The position numbers were made by a program, and so were the translations under genes. Under the pieces are notes generated by a model, which did no database searches, was not told the DNA's origin, and saw nothing but the letters and a program-made list of their open reading frames with translations. From contig NZ_LZKQ01000117.1 in the NCBI RefSeq assembly GCF_001668675.1, positions 1 through 46,732 of the forward strand: a stretch of DNA of 46,732 nt. The letters are read 5' to 3'. Below are positions 23,773-32,403 of this stretch, piece after piece (the stretch's first letter is position 1; every line of letters starts with the position of its first letter). The stretch comes from Mycobacterium asiaticum. Its GTDB lineage: Bacteria; Actinomycetota; Actinomycetes; Mycobacteriales; Mycobacteriaceae.

Positions 23773-24822
23773 ATGTCCAACCCGCCGGCCACGACGCGCG
23801 CGGTTTTTCCCGACATCAGCTCCCGGGCATGGGAGCACCCCGCGGACCGGACCGCGTTGTCAGCGCTACGCCGGCTCAAGGGCTTCGACCAGATCCTGAA
23901 GCTGCTGTCCGGAATGCTGCGGGAACGCCAACACCGGCTGCTCTACCTGGCCAGTGCCGCGCGGGTGGGCCCGCGCCAGTTCGCCGACGTGGACACGCTG
24001 CTGCAGGAGTGCGCCGACGTGCTGGACGCGCCGGAGCCCCCAGAGCTTTTCGTCATCCAGTCGCCGGAGGCCAACGCCTACACCATCGGCATCGACCAGC
24101 CGTTCATCGTCCTCACCTCCGGGCTGTACGACCTGATGACACACGACGAGTTGCGGTTCGTGGTCGGCCACGAACTCGGGCATGCGCTGTCCGGGCACGC
24201 CGTCTACCGCACCATGATGATGCATCTGATGCGGCTGGCACGGTCGTTCGGATTCATGCCGGTCGGCGGCTGGGCGCTGCGCGCGATCGTCGCGGCCCTG
24301 CTGGAGTGGCAGCGGAAGTCGGAGTTGTCCGGCGATCGCGCCGGGTTGCTGTGCAGCCAGGACCTGGACACCGCGATCCGGGTGGAGATGAAACTCGCCG
24401 GCGGCAGCCGGCTGGACAAACTGGATTCGCAGGCCTTCCTGGCCCAGGCCCGGGAGTACGAGCGCTCAGGCGACATGCGCGACGGCGTGCTCAAACTGCT
24501 GAATCTGGAACTGCAGACCCACCCGTTTTCGGTGCTGCGCGCCGCCGCCCTGACCCAGTGGGTGGACACCGGCGGGTACGCCACCGTGCTGTCCGGCGAC
24601 TACCCGCGCCGCGCCGACGACGACAACGCATCATTCGCCGACGACCTGGGCGAAGCCGCTCGTCACTACAAGGATGGCTTCGACCAGTCTGACGACCCGC
24701 TGATCAAGGGGATCCGCGACGGCCTAGGCGGCTTGGTCGACGGCGTCGGGCGCGCGGCCACCACCGCGGCGGATTCGTTGGGCCGCAAGATCAACGAGTG
24801 GCGGCAGAAGCCGGAGGACTGA
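23773..24822 (+). CDS. M48-family zinc metallopeptidase
   Basis: This 349-residue peptidase has the zinc motif His133-Glu134-x-x-His137 in VVGHELGHALSGH, and a likely third ligand Glu in KSELSGDRAGLL, as in HtpX/M48 enzymes. A hydrophobic stretch (about 150-175) between them may contact the membrane. The C-terminal part has many charged residues. AGGGGAG precedes the ATG. By memory, size and sequence match Rv1977, which in M. tuberculosis lies directly after the mce3 region; here about 17 kb separates them. Confidence 0.85.
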   Translation: MSNPPATTRAVFPDISSRAWEHPADRTALSALRRLKGFDQILKLLSGMLRERQHRLLYLASAARVGPRQFADVDTLLQECADVLDAPEPPELFVIQSPEANAYTIGIDQPFIVLTSGLYDLMTHDELRFVVGHELGHALSGHAVYRTMMMHLMRLARSFGFMPVGGWALRAIVAALLEWQRKSELSGDRAGLLCSQDLDTAIRVEMKLAGGSRLDKLDSQAFLAQAREYERSGDMRDGVLKLLNLELQTHPFSVLRAAALTQWVDTGGYATVLSGDYPRRADDDNASFADDLGEAARHYKDGFDQSDDPLIKGIRDGLGGLVDGVGRAATTAADSLGRKINEWRQKPED

Positions 24823-24835
24823 CGTCGGGGGTTAG

Positions 24836-25639
24836 TTACCAGACGCGCACATAGTCTACGAGCATCTGCGCGGGGTAGGTGCCCGGTCCGGGATCACCGC
24901 CGCCCGAGCCCGCGACGGCGAGATTCAGGATCGGGAACAGCCGGTAGCCGGGGTTGTTGAACGGCCAGTCGGCCAGCGAATTCACCGGAACAGTGAAGTA
25001 GGGCTGGGCACCGTCGGTGTAATCCTGCCAGAACCGCATGCCGGCGTCGTCCCACTGGACTCGCCAGGTGTGCCAGGCGCTGTCGAGGGCGAGGTTGTGG
25101 GTTTTCCATTCGGAGCCGTTGGCTTTGGCGTGCACGGTGGTCGCGGCGGGCCACTTGCCGTTGCCGTACCACTCGAGGATGTCGATTTCACCCTGGGCGT
25201 CGCTGGACAACCAGAACGCGGGCCAGCACCCGGCGGTCAGGCAGTCCAGTTTGATGCGAGCTTCCCAGGTGTGGCCGATATCGCCTTCCCACGGGCTGAA
25301 GATCTTGCCGCCGTAGTAGGTGTTGCCGTCTTTCGCCGCGCGGATGACCAGGTTGGAATTGCCGTCGATGAAGACGTTCTGCCGGTCGTCGCGGTACTGG
25401 CCGACGTGCTCGGGTAACTCCCAATACGTGGGGTCCTTGATCGTCTCGCGGGCCTTCGACACCCTCCACTTGGACGGGTCGGGCGCAGAGCCGGCCGGCC
25501 CGTCGAACTCGTCGTGGAAGATGTACGGTCCCGATGCGCCGCTGGGCGCCGCGGAGACCTTTGCAGTGGGGGCCAGGGCGGCGGCACCTGTCATCAGGCC
25601 CGCCAGTTTGAGCATGCGGCGTCGATCCATTTCGGGCAT
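24836..25639 (-). CDS. Tat-exported GH16 glycoside hydrolase
   Basis: This 267-residue protein has a twin-arginine signal (DRRRMLKLAGLMTGAAALAP, cleavage probably after VSA near 30) and a GH16 laminarinase-like domain. The catalytic signature Glu-Ile-Asp-Ile-Leu-Glu is visible with Glu151 and Glu156. Trp-rich strands for sugar binding surround it. It would cut beta-1,3 or mixed-linkage glucans outside the cell. The ATG at 25639 was chosen; a TTG upstream and an ATG at 25630 are alternatives. It is convergent with the M48 gene. Confidence 0.88.
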   Translation of the reverse strand: MPEMDRRRMLKLAGLMTGAAALAPTAKVSAAPSGASGPYIFHDEFDGPAGSAPDPSKWRVSKARETIKDPTYWELPEHVGQYRDDRQNVFIDGNSNLVIRAAKDGNTYYGGKIFSPWEGDIGHTWEARIKLDCLTAGCWPAFWLSSDAQGEIDILEWYGNGKWPAATTVHAKANGSEWKTHNLALDSAWHTWRVQWDDAGMRFWQDYTDGAQPYFTVPVNSLADWPFNNPGYRLFPILNLAVAGSGGGDPGPGTYPAQMLVDYVRVW

Positions 25640-25703
25640 TAGCAAGCGACCATAGCAGTCACGCCAGACGCGTTGAAAATTCGCTGATCGGCAGCACTTG
25701 CCG

Positions 25704-26894
25704 TTAGCCGGCCGCGGGTGGCCGTGTCATGAAGGTGAGCCGGTGCCCGTACGCCGGGGTCTTCCGTCCGTTGCCGGCGTTGATGAACTGCCCGAACGGC
25801 GGGGCCACCGGGGTGTGGCCGACGACGGCTCCTTCCGCCGCGGCCGGGATGGCGGTGCCGTTGCTGATCGCCGTCGCCCCGGTACCGGTTGCCGCGTTCA
25901 CCGAGCTGGTCCAGCTGGCGGGCACCGACAGTCCGCTCAGTGGTACCGCCCTGCCGAGGCCCGCGGTGACGCTGCCGACTTTGGTGCCCAGGGTGCCCGC
26001 CGCCGATCCTGCGGCCTGAGCGGCGCCCTCGGCGACCTGTGCCGCCTTGGCCGCGTTGTTCAGGAACGTGGTCATCGCAACTGGAGCGCTGCTGGCCTGG
26101 CCGAAGGCCTGCCCGGACTGGAACATCGCAGTGATCATTGAGACGTACGGCGAGAGGTATTTGCTGTACAGCGGCACGATGTCGTCCAGCGGCGTGTTGG
26201 CCATCAGCCATTGATCGATCGCCGGGCCGTTGATGGGCGAGGAAAGTGTTTGCAGGACGTCGGCCACCCGCGGGTTGACCTGCCCGGCGATGTTCATGAT
26301 GTTGCTGAGGCCGTTGTTGTATTGCGACTTCAGCACGGCGATCGCCTGGTCGATCAACGCGTAGGGGTCTGCGACGTCGGTCGGTTCGGGCAATTCCACC
26401 AGTTCGGTTGCGGCCGCCGAGTTGCCCGCATAGGTGTACATGGCCGAGGCGTCCTGGGCCCAGAATTCGGCGTAGAGGGCTTCGGTGGCCGCGATCGCCG
26501 GGGTGTTCTGCCCGAGGAAGTTGGTCGCGACCAGCACCGCCAGTAGCGCGCGGTTGGCCTCGATCACCGGCGGCGGGATCGTTGCCGCGAACGCCGCCTC
26601 GTAGGCGGCCGCGGCGGCGAAGGCCTGGCTTGCCGTCTGCTCGGCCTCCAGCGCGCTGTCGTCCAGCCAGGTGATGAACGGCGTGACCGCCGCGAGCAGC
26701 GACGCCGACGACGGCCCCAGCCAGGGGCCGCTGGTCAGCTCGGTGATCACCGACCGGTGGCCCGCCGCGGCGGACTGCAGGTCGGCGGCGAGTGCGCTCC
26801 AGGCCGCCGCGGCGGCCAGCAACGGACCGGAACCGGGACCGGCGTACATGCGCCCGGAATTGATCTCAGGCGGCAACAAGCCGTAGTCAACCAT
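25704..26894 (-). CDS. PPE family protein, SVP subgroup
   Basis: This 396-residue PPE protein starts [17 protein letters not shown], has the PPE domain (about 1-180) with FWAQDASAMYTYAG (WxG-like turn), and a C-terminal part with the SVP motif GLSVPASW. SVP-type PPE proteins are exported by ESX-5 and often face the cell surface. It lies 27 bases after a near-identical PPE gene and behind a PE gene in one operon. The first 70 residues differ from the neighbour by only about a dozen changes, pointing to tandem duplication. Confidence 0.92.
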   Translation of the reverse strand: MVDYGLLPPEINSGRMYAGPGSGPLLAAAAAWSALAADLQSAAAGHRSVITELTSGPWLGPSSASLLAAVTPFITWLDDSALEAEQTASQAFAAAAAYEAAFAATIPPPVIEANRALLAVLVATNFLGQNTPAIAATEALYAEFWAQDASAMYTYAGNSAAATELVELPEPTDVADPYALIDQAIAVLKSQYNNGLSNIMNIAGQVNPRVADVLQTLSSPINGPAIDQWLMANTPLDDIVPLYSKYLSPYVSMITAMFQSGQAFGQASSAPVAMTTFLNNAAKAAQVAEGAAQAAGSAAGTLGTKVGSVTAGLGRAVPLSGLSVPASWTSSVNAATGTGATAISNGTAIPAAAEGAVVGHTPVAPPFGQFINAGNGRKTPAYGHRLTFMTRPPAAG

Positions 26895-26921
26895 GAGCTT
26901 TCGTTCCCCCAGAGCCGGCCG

Positions 26922-28109
26922 TTAGCCGGCGGCCGGCGGCTTCGCCATGACCGAAGGCTTGAAGCCGTAGGTCGGTAGGTTGCGGCCGTAACCGCCGTTG
27001 ACGAACTGACCGAACGGCGGGGCCATCGGGAAGCTGCTGCCTTCCGCGCCGGTCGAGATCGCCGAGACGAGGCCGGGGTTGGTGGTGGCCTGCCATGGAA
27101 CCCAGTTCGCCGGCACCGAAAGGCCCCCGATCGGGGTGGCCTTACCCAGGCCCGCGGCCACGGCGCCGACCTTGGACGCGACCCCGGCTGCCGCCGAACC
27201 GGCGGCCTGAGCGGCGGCGCCGGCGGCTGACGCCGCGCCCTCGGCAGCCTTACTCGCCGCCGCGGCTGCGGGCTTCGCGAAGTTGGCCATGGCGGTCAGA
27301 CCGTTGCTGACCTGACCGAACGACTGTGTCGACTGGATCATCGCCGCCAGCGAGTTCACGTACGGGGACAGGTACTTGCTGTACAGCGAGACGATGTCAT
27401 CCAGGGGAGTGTTGGCAACCAGGAACTGGTCGATGGCCGCGCCGTTGATCGGCGACGACAGGGTCTTGAGCACGTCGCCGACCCGTGGCGTGATTTGTGA
27501 CGTCACGTTGTTCACGTTGGTGTAGACACTGTTGACCTGCGCCTTGACAACTGCGATCGCCTGGTCGGCGACCCCCATCGGGTCGGCGACTTCGGCCGGC
27601 GCGGGCAGCTCCGACAACTGCGCGGCCGAGGCCGACCGGCCGGCGTAGGTGTACATCGCCCCCGAGTCCTGCGCCCAGAATTCGGCGTACTGCGCCTCGA
27701 GTTGCGCGATCGCCGCACTGTTCTGGCCCAGCAGGTTCGTGGTGATCAGCTCCTGCAACTGGGCACGGTTGGCCGCGATCAGGGGCGGCGGCACGCTGGC
27801 CGCGAAGGCCGCCTCGTAGGCGGCCACTGCCGCGCTCGCCTGGCTTGCCGCCTCACCGGCCTGCTCGGCGCTGGTCTCCAGCCACGTGATGAACGGACTC
27901 ACGCTCGCCAGCAGTTTCCCCGCTGCAGGCCCGAGCCACGGTCCACTGGTCAACGCGGTGATCACCGATCGATGCCCGGCCGCCGCGGCTTGCAGATCAG
28001 CCGCCAGCCCACTCCAGGCGGTGGCGGCCGCGAGCAGCGAACCTGCACCCGGACCGGCGTAGATGCGCCCAGAGTTGATCTCGGGCGGCAGCAAGCCGTA
28101 ATCAACCAT
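26922..28109 (-). CDS. PPE family protein, SVP subgroup
   Basis: This 395-residue PPE protein, [17 protein letters not shown] at its start, has the PPE domain (about 1-180) and then an Ala-rich region and the SVP motif GGLSVPANW. It follows the PE gene by 34 bases, as expected for a PE/PPE pair whose two proteins fold together and are exported by a T7SS, most often ESX-5 for this subgroup. AGGGG lies upstream of the ATG. Its end motif (PPFGQF, then GRNLPTYGFK) is shared with the downstream PPE. Confidence 0.92.
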   Translation of the reverse strand: MVDYGLLPPEINSGRIYAGPGAGSLLAAATAWSGLAADLQAAAAGHRSVITALTSGPWLGPAAGKLLASVSPFITWLETSAEQAGEAASQASAAVAAYEAAFAASVPPPLIAANRAQLQELITTNLLGQNSAAIAQLEAQYAEFWAQDSGAMYTYAGRSASAAQLSELPAPAEVADPMGVADQAIAVVKAQVNSVYTNVNNVTSQITPRVGDVLKTLSSPINGAAIDQFLVANTPLDDIVSLYSKYLSPYVNSLAAMIQSTQSFGQVSNGLTAMANFAKPAAAAASKAAEGAASAAGAAAQAAGSAAAGVASKVGAVAAGLGKATPIGGLSVPANWVPWQATTNPGLVSAISTGAEGSSFPMAPPFGQFVNGGYGRNLPTYGFKPSVMAKPPAAG

Positions 28110-28143
28110 CGCTATTTATCCCCTAAATCCCGGTGTTTGCGCG

Positions 28144-28443
28144 CTAGTGAGCGGCAGCGGCGTTGGCGGCTTCGGTCTCCGCGTACGAACCGGCGCTGGT
28201 GGACAGGGTGGCCGTCAGGGCCGCCTGGATCTGGGCCGCACGCGCGTGCAGCTCTTGGAACCGCGCGGCGTGGGTGGCGAACTGCGCCGCCGTCAGGATC
28301 GACACCTCGTCCGCAGCCGCGGGAACGACGCCCGTCGTGGGCCCTGCGGCTGCCGCATTACCCACGTTCAGGGCAGCGCCCAGGGACCGCAGGTTGCTGG
28401 CGGCCGCGGCCAGGTGCTCTGGATAAGTGCGGACGAAAGACAT
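28144..28443 (-). CDS. PE family protein
   Basis: This 99-residue PE protein has the normal PE domain: MSFVRTYPEHLAAAASNLRSLG, VVPAAADEVSILTAAQFATHA, and the T7SS signal Tyr-Ala-Glu-Thr-Glu near the end. It is the usual length for a PE domain without tail. GGAGGAA precedes the ATG. It is the first gene of the PE-PPE-PPE operon and probably pairs with the PPE directly downstream. Confidence 0.93.
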   Translation of the reverse strand: MSFVRTYPEHLAAAASNLRSLGAALNVGNAAAAGPTTGVVPAAADEVSILTAAQFATHAARFQELHARAAQIQAALTATLSTSAGSYAETEAANAAAAH

Positions 28444-29105
28444 AAAGTTCCTCCATCGGGCTGTGGGACGGGCGCTCGGCTGAATACACGTCAATGTGCT
28501 GCCGTTGTCTCAGGACGGTATTGACAGAGCGTCCGCTGGTTCAACGCGCTCGATTCTCCGGAATGGACCCTGATCTTGATGTTTCCTCAACATTCATCTT
28601 GATTTTTAGTCACACCTCTTTCATAGAAATCGGGCAGCCTTCCAGCAGTTCTTCGGCGGATAATCTGCGGCTCCGGTCGAGCGGCGCCGACCGGCCGTGC
28701 CACCGCGGGGGCGGTCGATCTCCCGAGGCATCCCGGCCCGGCAGCCAGACCAATGCGGCTGTCTAAACCCTTGTGGTGACAGCTTTTCCGCCCAGCGGGC
28801 AAGCTGACGCGTAAACCGGTCGACTGGGCCGCCGCAGTCGGGGCGGCACCCAGATCGGCCGCCACCGCAGCGCCCGCATCCGGAAAATGGCACTCCGGAG
28901 AACCGGCGGTAGGCGGCACCGGTGAACGCACGAAATACCCCGCGGCCGCCACACCGGCCGCCCCTATAGCACAGCAAAGTGAATCGTTGGATATAAATTC
29001 GCACGGCGACGATATGACATTCCGATGCAATAGTTCGGCGCGGCGTGAACTTATTTACCCGCTGGGGGTTCCCAAAATTCGGTCCGAAATACCCTATTCA
29101 TCACG
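28444..29105. other. Intergenic region with AT-rich patches, no firm gene
   Basis: This 662-base gap separates the PE operon and a small plus-strand gene. It has two AT-rich patches (about 28560-28630 and 28965-29110) in a GC-rich genome; the first contains two copies of atcttgat about 25 bases apart. A minus-strand frame at 28587-29030 is open for 147 codons with one hydrophobic stretch, but it has no known motif and weak codon bias, so I do not call it. Promoters for both flanking transcripts should lie here. Confidence 0.6.
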
Positions 29106-29438
29106 ATGATTTTATTTCGGGCACACGGGCGGCCGATGTTGGCCGAGGCGTGGCTGGCATGTGACCCCGTTGCGACGGCGGCCGAGGACGCTGATCTCAT
29201 GACGGTGCTCTTCGTTGGCTGCGCGCTGGGGATGGCCCTGTGCATCGGTTACCAGTGGGGCCATCGCACCGCCGGGAGACCGATGACCTGGAAACAACGA
29301 ACGAGCCGGGTCGCCCTCGGCCGCCTTGTCGTGCAGCTGGCCGGACTGGTGGTGGTCCGCCGCGTTCAGCGCATGGTTGTGGTGCGCGGCGCGCTGCCAG
29401 TGATCGGCTGGACCGCGCTGCGGTCCAGGATCCGGTAG
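29106..29438 (+). CDS. Small membrane protein of unknown function
   Basis: This 110-residue protein has a hydrophobic stretch (about 31-50, LMTVLFVGCALGMALCIGYQWG) and a second weaker one (about 73-83), with a basic loop MTWKQRTSRVALGR between. The start has no clear ribosome binding site; TATTCA ends 5 bases before the ATG. The stop abuts the stop of the convergent cutinase gene with no base between. The function is unknown. Confidence 0.55.
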   Translation: MILFRAHGRPMLAEAWLACDPVATAAEDADLMTVLFVGCALGMALCIGYQWGHRTAGRPMTWKQRTSRVALGRLVVQLAGLVVVRRVQRMVVVRGALPVIGWTALRSRIR

Positions 29439-30131
29439 TTACAGCTTGCCGGCGACGAAGTCCGCTGCCTGGTTGGCCATCCCCGCGTCGACGTACGCGC
29501 TGGCCAGGTGCTGCGGCCAGTTCTCTTTCCAGGTGTTCGGGTCGGCCGGGTTACATACCGGGTCGGCGCCGTGACAGAGCTCGATGGTCCGGTCGTTGTA
29601 GATCGGACTGAAATTGGTGATCGGCCCGACCCACTGAATCCCGTTGCCGAACAAAGCAACCGCGGCGATGTGTTGATCGGTGCCTTCCGGCAGCGGGCTG
29701 TCGAATCCGAAGGCGGACATCGGGACCGCCAGCACCACGTCGGTCACCGCCGCACCGAGTGAGTAGCCACCCAACACCAGACGGGTGTTCGGGCAGCTGT
29801 TCGCCATGTATTGGACGTGCCGGCTCATGTCGTTGGCGCCGACATCGACTTCGGTGTCGGCGGGGTACTTCACGGCATAGGTGCCCATGCTGCGCCCGCC
29901 GATCTTGGAACGCAGCGAGCTGATGAAGGCGTTGCCGAGCGTGCCCGGGCCCGCAGACTCATAACGGCCGCGAGCAAACACGACCTCGACATCGGGGCAA
30001 CTGGCCGATGCCGTTGCCGGGGCACCGGGCGCGCCAGGCGGCAACACCACGCCAGAGAGGAAAACCGCGGCCGCCGGCACGGCAGCGGCGAGACCGCGAA
30101 CGAGCAATTTCCGGGCACCGAGAGGAAGCAC
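29439..30131 (-). CDS. Cutinase-family serine esterase
   Basis: This 230-residue protein has a signal peptide (likely cut after ASA near residue 44) and a cutinase domain: catalytic Ser124 in GGYSLGA, Asp190 in GADPVC, His208 in PQHLASAY, and four cysteines for two disulfides. Mycobacterial cutinase-like proteins act as esterases, lipases or phospholipases outside the cell. The GTG start is set by TAACAT 6 bases upstream. GYSLGAAVTDVVLAVP resembles the Cut3/Cut4 group by memory, more than CFP21. Confidence 0.9.
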   Translation of the reverse strand: MLPLGARKLLVRGLAAAVPAAAVFLSGVVLPPGAPGAPATASASCPDVEVVFARGRYESAGPGTLGNAFISSLRSKIGGRSMGTYAVKYPADTEVDVGANDMSRHVQYMANSCPNTRLVLGGYSLGAAVTDVVLAVPMSAFGFDSPLPEGTDQHIAAVALFGNGIQWVGPITNFSPIYNDRTIELCHGADPVCNPADPNTWKENWPQHLASAYVDAGMANQAADFVAGKL

Positions 30132-30137
30132 AGCAAG

Positions 30138-30143
30138 ATGTTA
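30138..30143 (-). promoter_or_regulatory. -10 box (TAACAT) of the cutinase gene
   Basis: TAACAT on the minus strand lies 6 bases before the GTG at 30131. Confidence 0.5.
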
Positions 30144-30329
30144 GCGACTCCCGCGCGGCCATAGCGCGGCTTAACAACAATGTTTCACCGGAGCGGGAGC
30201 GCCGGACGACGGGCTAAAAGTCGCGGCGAGTTAAACCGGGGTCCGCAAGCGCCTCGCCGGGTATGCGAATCGGGACAGCTCACCGGATGGGCAGCGCACA
30301 CTGGCGCCCAGTTGACGAGGGAGAATGGC

Positions 30330-30920
30330 ATGAATGCATCGGCTGCGGCCACGATCAGCCCGGCGGAACTGAACAAGCTGCTCGACTCGTCCAGCCCCCC
30401 ACGGGTACTGGACGTGCGAACGCCCGCCGAGTACGAGACGGCGCATATCGCCGGGTCCCACAACGTGCCCCTCGATGTGCTGAGGGCACGTCGATCCGAG
30501 ATCGCCGAGCAACTCAAACAGGAAGATGTGGTGCTGGTCTGCAAGTCGGGTCAGCGCGCGGCGAAAGCCGGGGAGTTGCTGCGCGGCGCCGGTGTGCCCT
30601 CGGGCCGGGTACTGGAGAACGGGATCACCGGCTGGCAGGGCGAGGGTCGGGCCGTCAACCGGGGGCGGCAACGCTGGGAACTGGAGCGGCAGGTGCGACT
30701 GGTTGCGGGCTCCATCGTGCTGTCGTCGGTGATCGGCAGCGTCGCGCTGCCGAAGCTGAAGTGGCTCGCGGCCGCGATCGGCGGCGGATTGACGTTCGCG
30801 GCCGTCACCGACACGTGCGCGATGGCCAGCGCCCTGTCCAAGTTGCCATACAACCGGGGCGCGGATGCCGACGCCGACACCGTCGTGGCCAACCTGGGTG
30901 GCGGGGCGTCGGTGGCCTAG
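30330..30920 (+). CDS. Rhodanese with C-terminal membrane domain (DUF2892-like)
   Basis: This 196-residue protein has a rhodanese domain (about 8-110) with active-site Cys71 in VVLVCKSGQRA, followed by two hydrophobic helices (about 122-160, VAGSIVLSSVIGSVALPKLKWLAAAIGGGLTF), a DUF2892-like membrane part. It would hold a persulfide carrier at the inner membrane. GAGGGAG precedes the ATG. The stop overlaps by 4 bases with the stop of a convergent metallo-beta-lactamase/rhodanese gene, so both probably serve sulfide or persulfide handling. Confidence 0.87.
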   Translation: MNASAAATISPAELNKLLDSSSPPRVLDVRTPAEYETAHIAGSHNVPLDVLRARRSEIAEQLKQEDVVLVCKSGQRAAKAGELLRGAGVPSGRVLENGITGWQGEGRAVNRGRQRWELERQVRLVAGSIVLSSVIGSVALPKLKWLAAAIGGGLTFAAVTDTCAMASALSKLPYNRGADADADTVVANLGGGASVA

Positions 30921-32302
30921 ACCTTCGACGGGGCCCCGGCAGACTCCCGTCCGGCCTCGGTCAACCCGAGTTCCTCTGCGGCGCCGAACTTGTCGTCGAC
31001 CAGAACCACGGTGCGGCCGTCTTTGTCCAGGATCGAGGCCGCCACCGAGGCGCGGTATCCGCTCGCGCAGTGCACCCATATCTCCGCGTCGGGTAATTCG
31101 TCGAGGCGCCGCGTCAGTTCGTGCACCGGGATGTTGATCGCCTTGAGGACGTGGCTGTCGAGGAATTCGTCCTCGCGGCGGACATCGAGCACGGCGACGT
31201 CGTCGCGACGGATCTCGGAGACCAGCGCACCGAAGTCGGCCACCCGATACGAGCGCAATTCCGATCCGTGGGCCAGCTTCTGGATGTCTCCGGTCGCCGC
31301 GCCGCGCACATCATCCACCCCGATGCGCACCAGTTCCCTTCGCGCCGTGGCGATCTGGTCCGCATCGTCGCCGATCAGCGTCAATGGCTCGCCCCAGGCG
31401 TACAGCCAACCCAGATAGGTGATGAAGGAGTCCGAGAGCTCGAACCCATAGGAGCCGCCGAGGTGGCCCGCGGCGAAAGCGGTTCGGGAGCGCAAGTCGA
31501 CCACCCATTCGCCGGCTTCGATGCGCCGGCGCAATTCGGCGGGGTCGACCGGCGCGGGATCCGACAGATCGACCGCCTCGGGGCCGTTGCGGTTGATGAC
31601 GCCCATGTGCTCGTAGTAGGCGGGATAGTCCGACAGCCCGGCAAGCAGTTCCTCGACGAAGGTTTCTTCATCCTTGGTCAGCGCCGGGTTGGTCCGGCGT
31701 TGCTCGCCGACGGTCGAGGAGTCGCGGCCGGCGGTGTCGGCCGAGCAGAAACTGCCGAAGCCGTGGGTGGGGTAGACCGCGGCGTCGGCGGGAAGTTCGT
31801 CGGCCAGCCGGCGCACCGACCGGTACTGGTCGACGGTGAGTTCGTGGGCGTGGTCGGCGCCCAGCAGGTCGGTGCGCCCGGTGGTGTCGAAAAGCATTGA
31901 GCCGCCGGTGAATACGCCTACCACTTCAGCTGAGGCCGCGGTGAGCACATAGCTGACGTGCTCGCGGGTGTGGCCGGGCGTGTGAACCACCCGCAGGCTG
32001 AAATCGCCGGCCTCGATGACGTCGCCGTCGCACACCCGGCGGGCGGGGTAGCCGAGCTGCTCGTCACCCGCGGGCACCACATACTCGGCGCCGGTGGTTC
32101 GGGACAGCTCGAGCCCGCCCGTCACATAGTCGTTGTGCAGGTGTGTTTCCAGCACATGGGTGATGCGCTCCGCGCGCTCGCCGAGCAGCCGGGTGACCCG
32201 GTCGATGTCACGCTGGGGATCGATCACCACCACCGCGTCGTCGCCGACCACCACATAACTTCGATCACCCAGACTCGAGGTTTCGATGACTTCGACTTCC
32301 AT
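30917..32302 (-). CDS. MBL-fold plus rhodanese protein, persulfide-dioxygenase-like
   Basis: This 461-residue protein has a metallo-beta-lactamase domain (about 1-235) with the metal motif His54-Leu-His56-Asn-Asp58, a second histidine in HTPGHTREH, and PTHGFGS. Two rhodanese-like domains follow (about 260-350 and 365-450); the first lacks a clear active cysteine, the second has Cys in VHCASGYRASVA. This is the layout of CstB/persulfide dioxygenase-like proteins that oxidise persulfide sulfur. A start 12 bases upstream (ATG at 32314) is equally possible. Confidence 0.87.
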   Translation of the reverse strand: MEVEVIETSSLGDRSYVVVGDDAVVVIDPQRDIDRVTRLLGERAERITHVLETHLHNDYVTGGLELSRTTGAEYVVPAGDEQLGYPARRVCDGDVIEAGDFSLRVVHTPGHTREHVSYVLTAASAEVVGVFTGGSMLFDTTGRTDLLGADHAHELTVDQYRSVRRLADELPADAAVYPTHGFGSFCSADTAGRDSSTVGEQRRTNPALTKDEETFVEELLAGLSDYPAYYEHMGVINRNGPEAVDLSDPAPVDPAELRRRIEAGEWVVDLRSRTAFAAGHLGGSYGFELSDSFITYLGWLYAWGEPLTLIGDDADQIATARRELVRIGVDDVRGAATGDIQKLAHGSELRSYRVADFGALVSEIRRDDVAVLDVRREDEFLDSHVLKAINIPVHELTRRLDELPDAEIWVHCASGYRASVAASILDKDGRTVVLVDDKFGAAEELGLTEAGRESAGAPSKV

Positions 32303-32403
32303 ACGACCGGACATACCCCCCGGGGCGGCCGTCCTCCGAGCGCATCCCGGACAGCCGTCCGCGACCTGCCCGAACTTGACTTCTCGGCGATTTGAACTGC
32401 GCG

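Noticed and set aside
28587..29030. Minus-strand frame of 147 codons with one hydrophobic stretch
   Set aside because: It has no known motif, rare codons, weak third-base GC preference and an overlapping open frame of similar length; there is no ribosome binding site. It is kept as an unclear region only.
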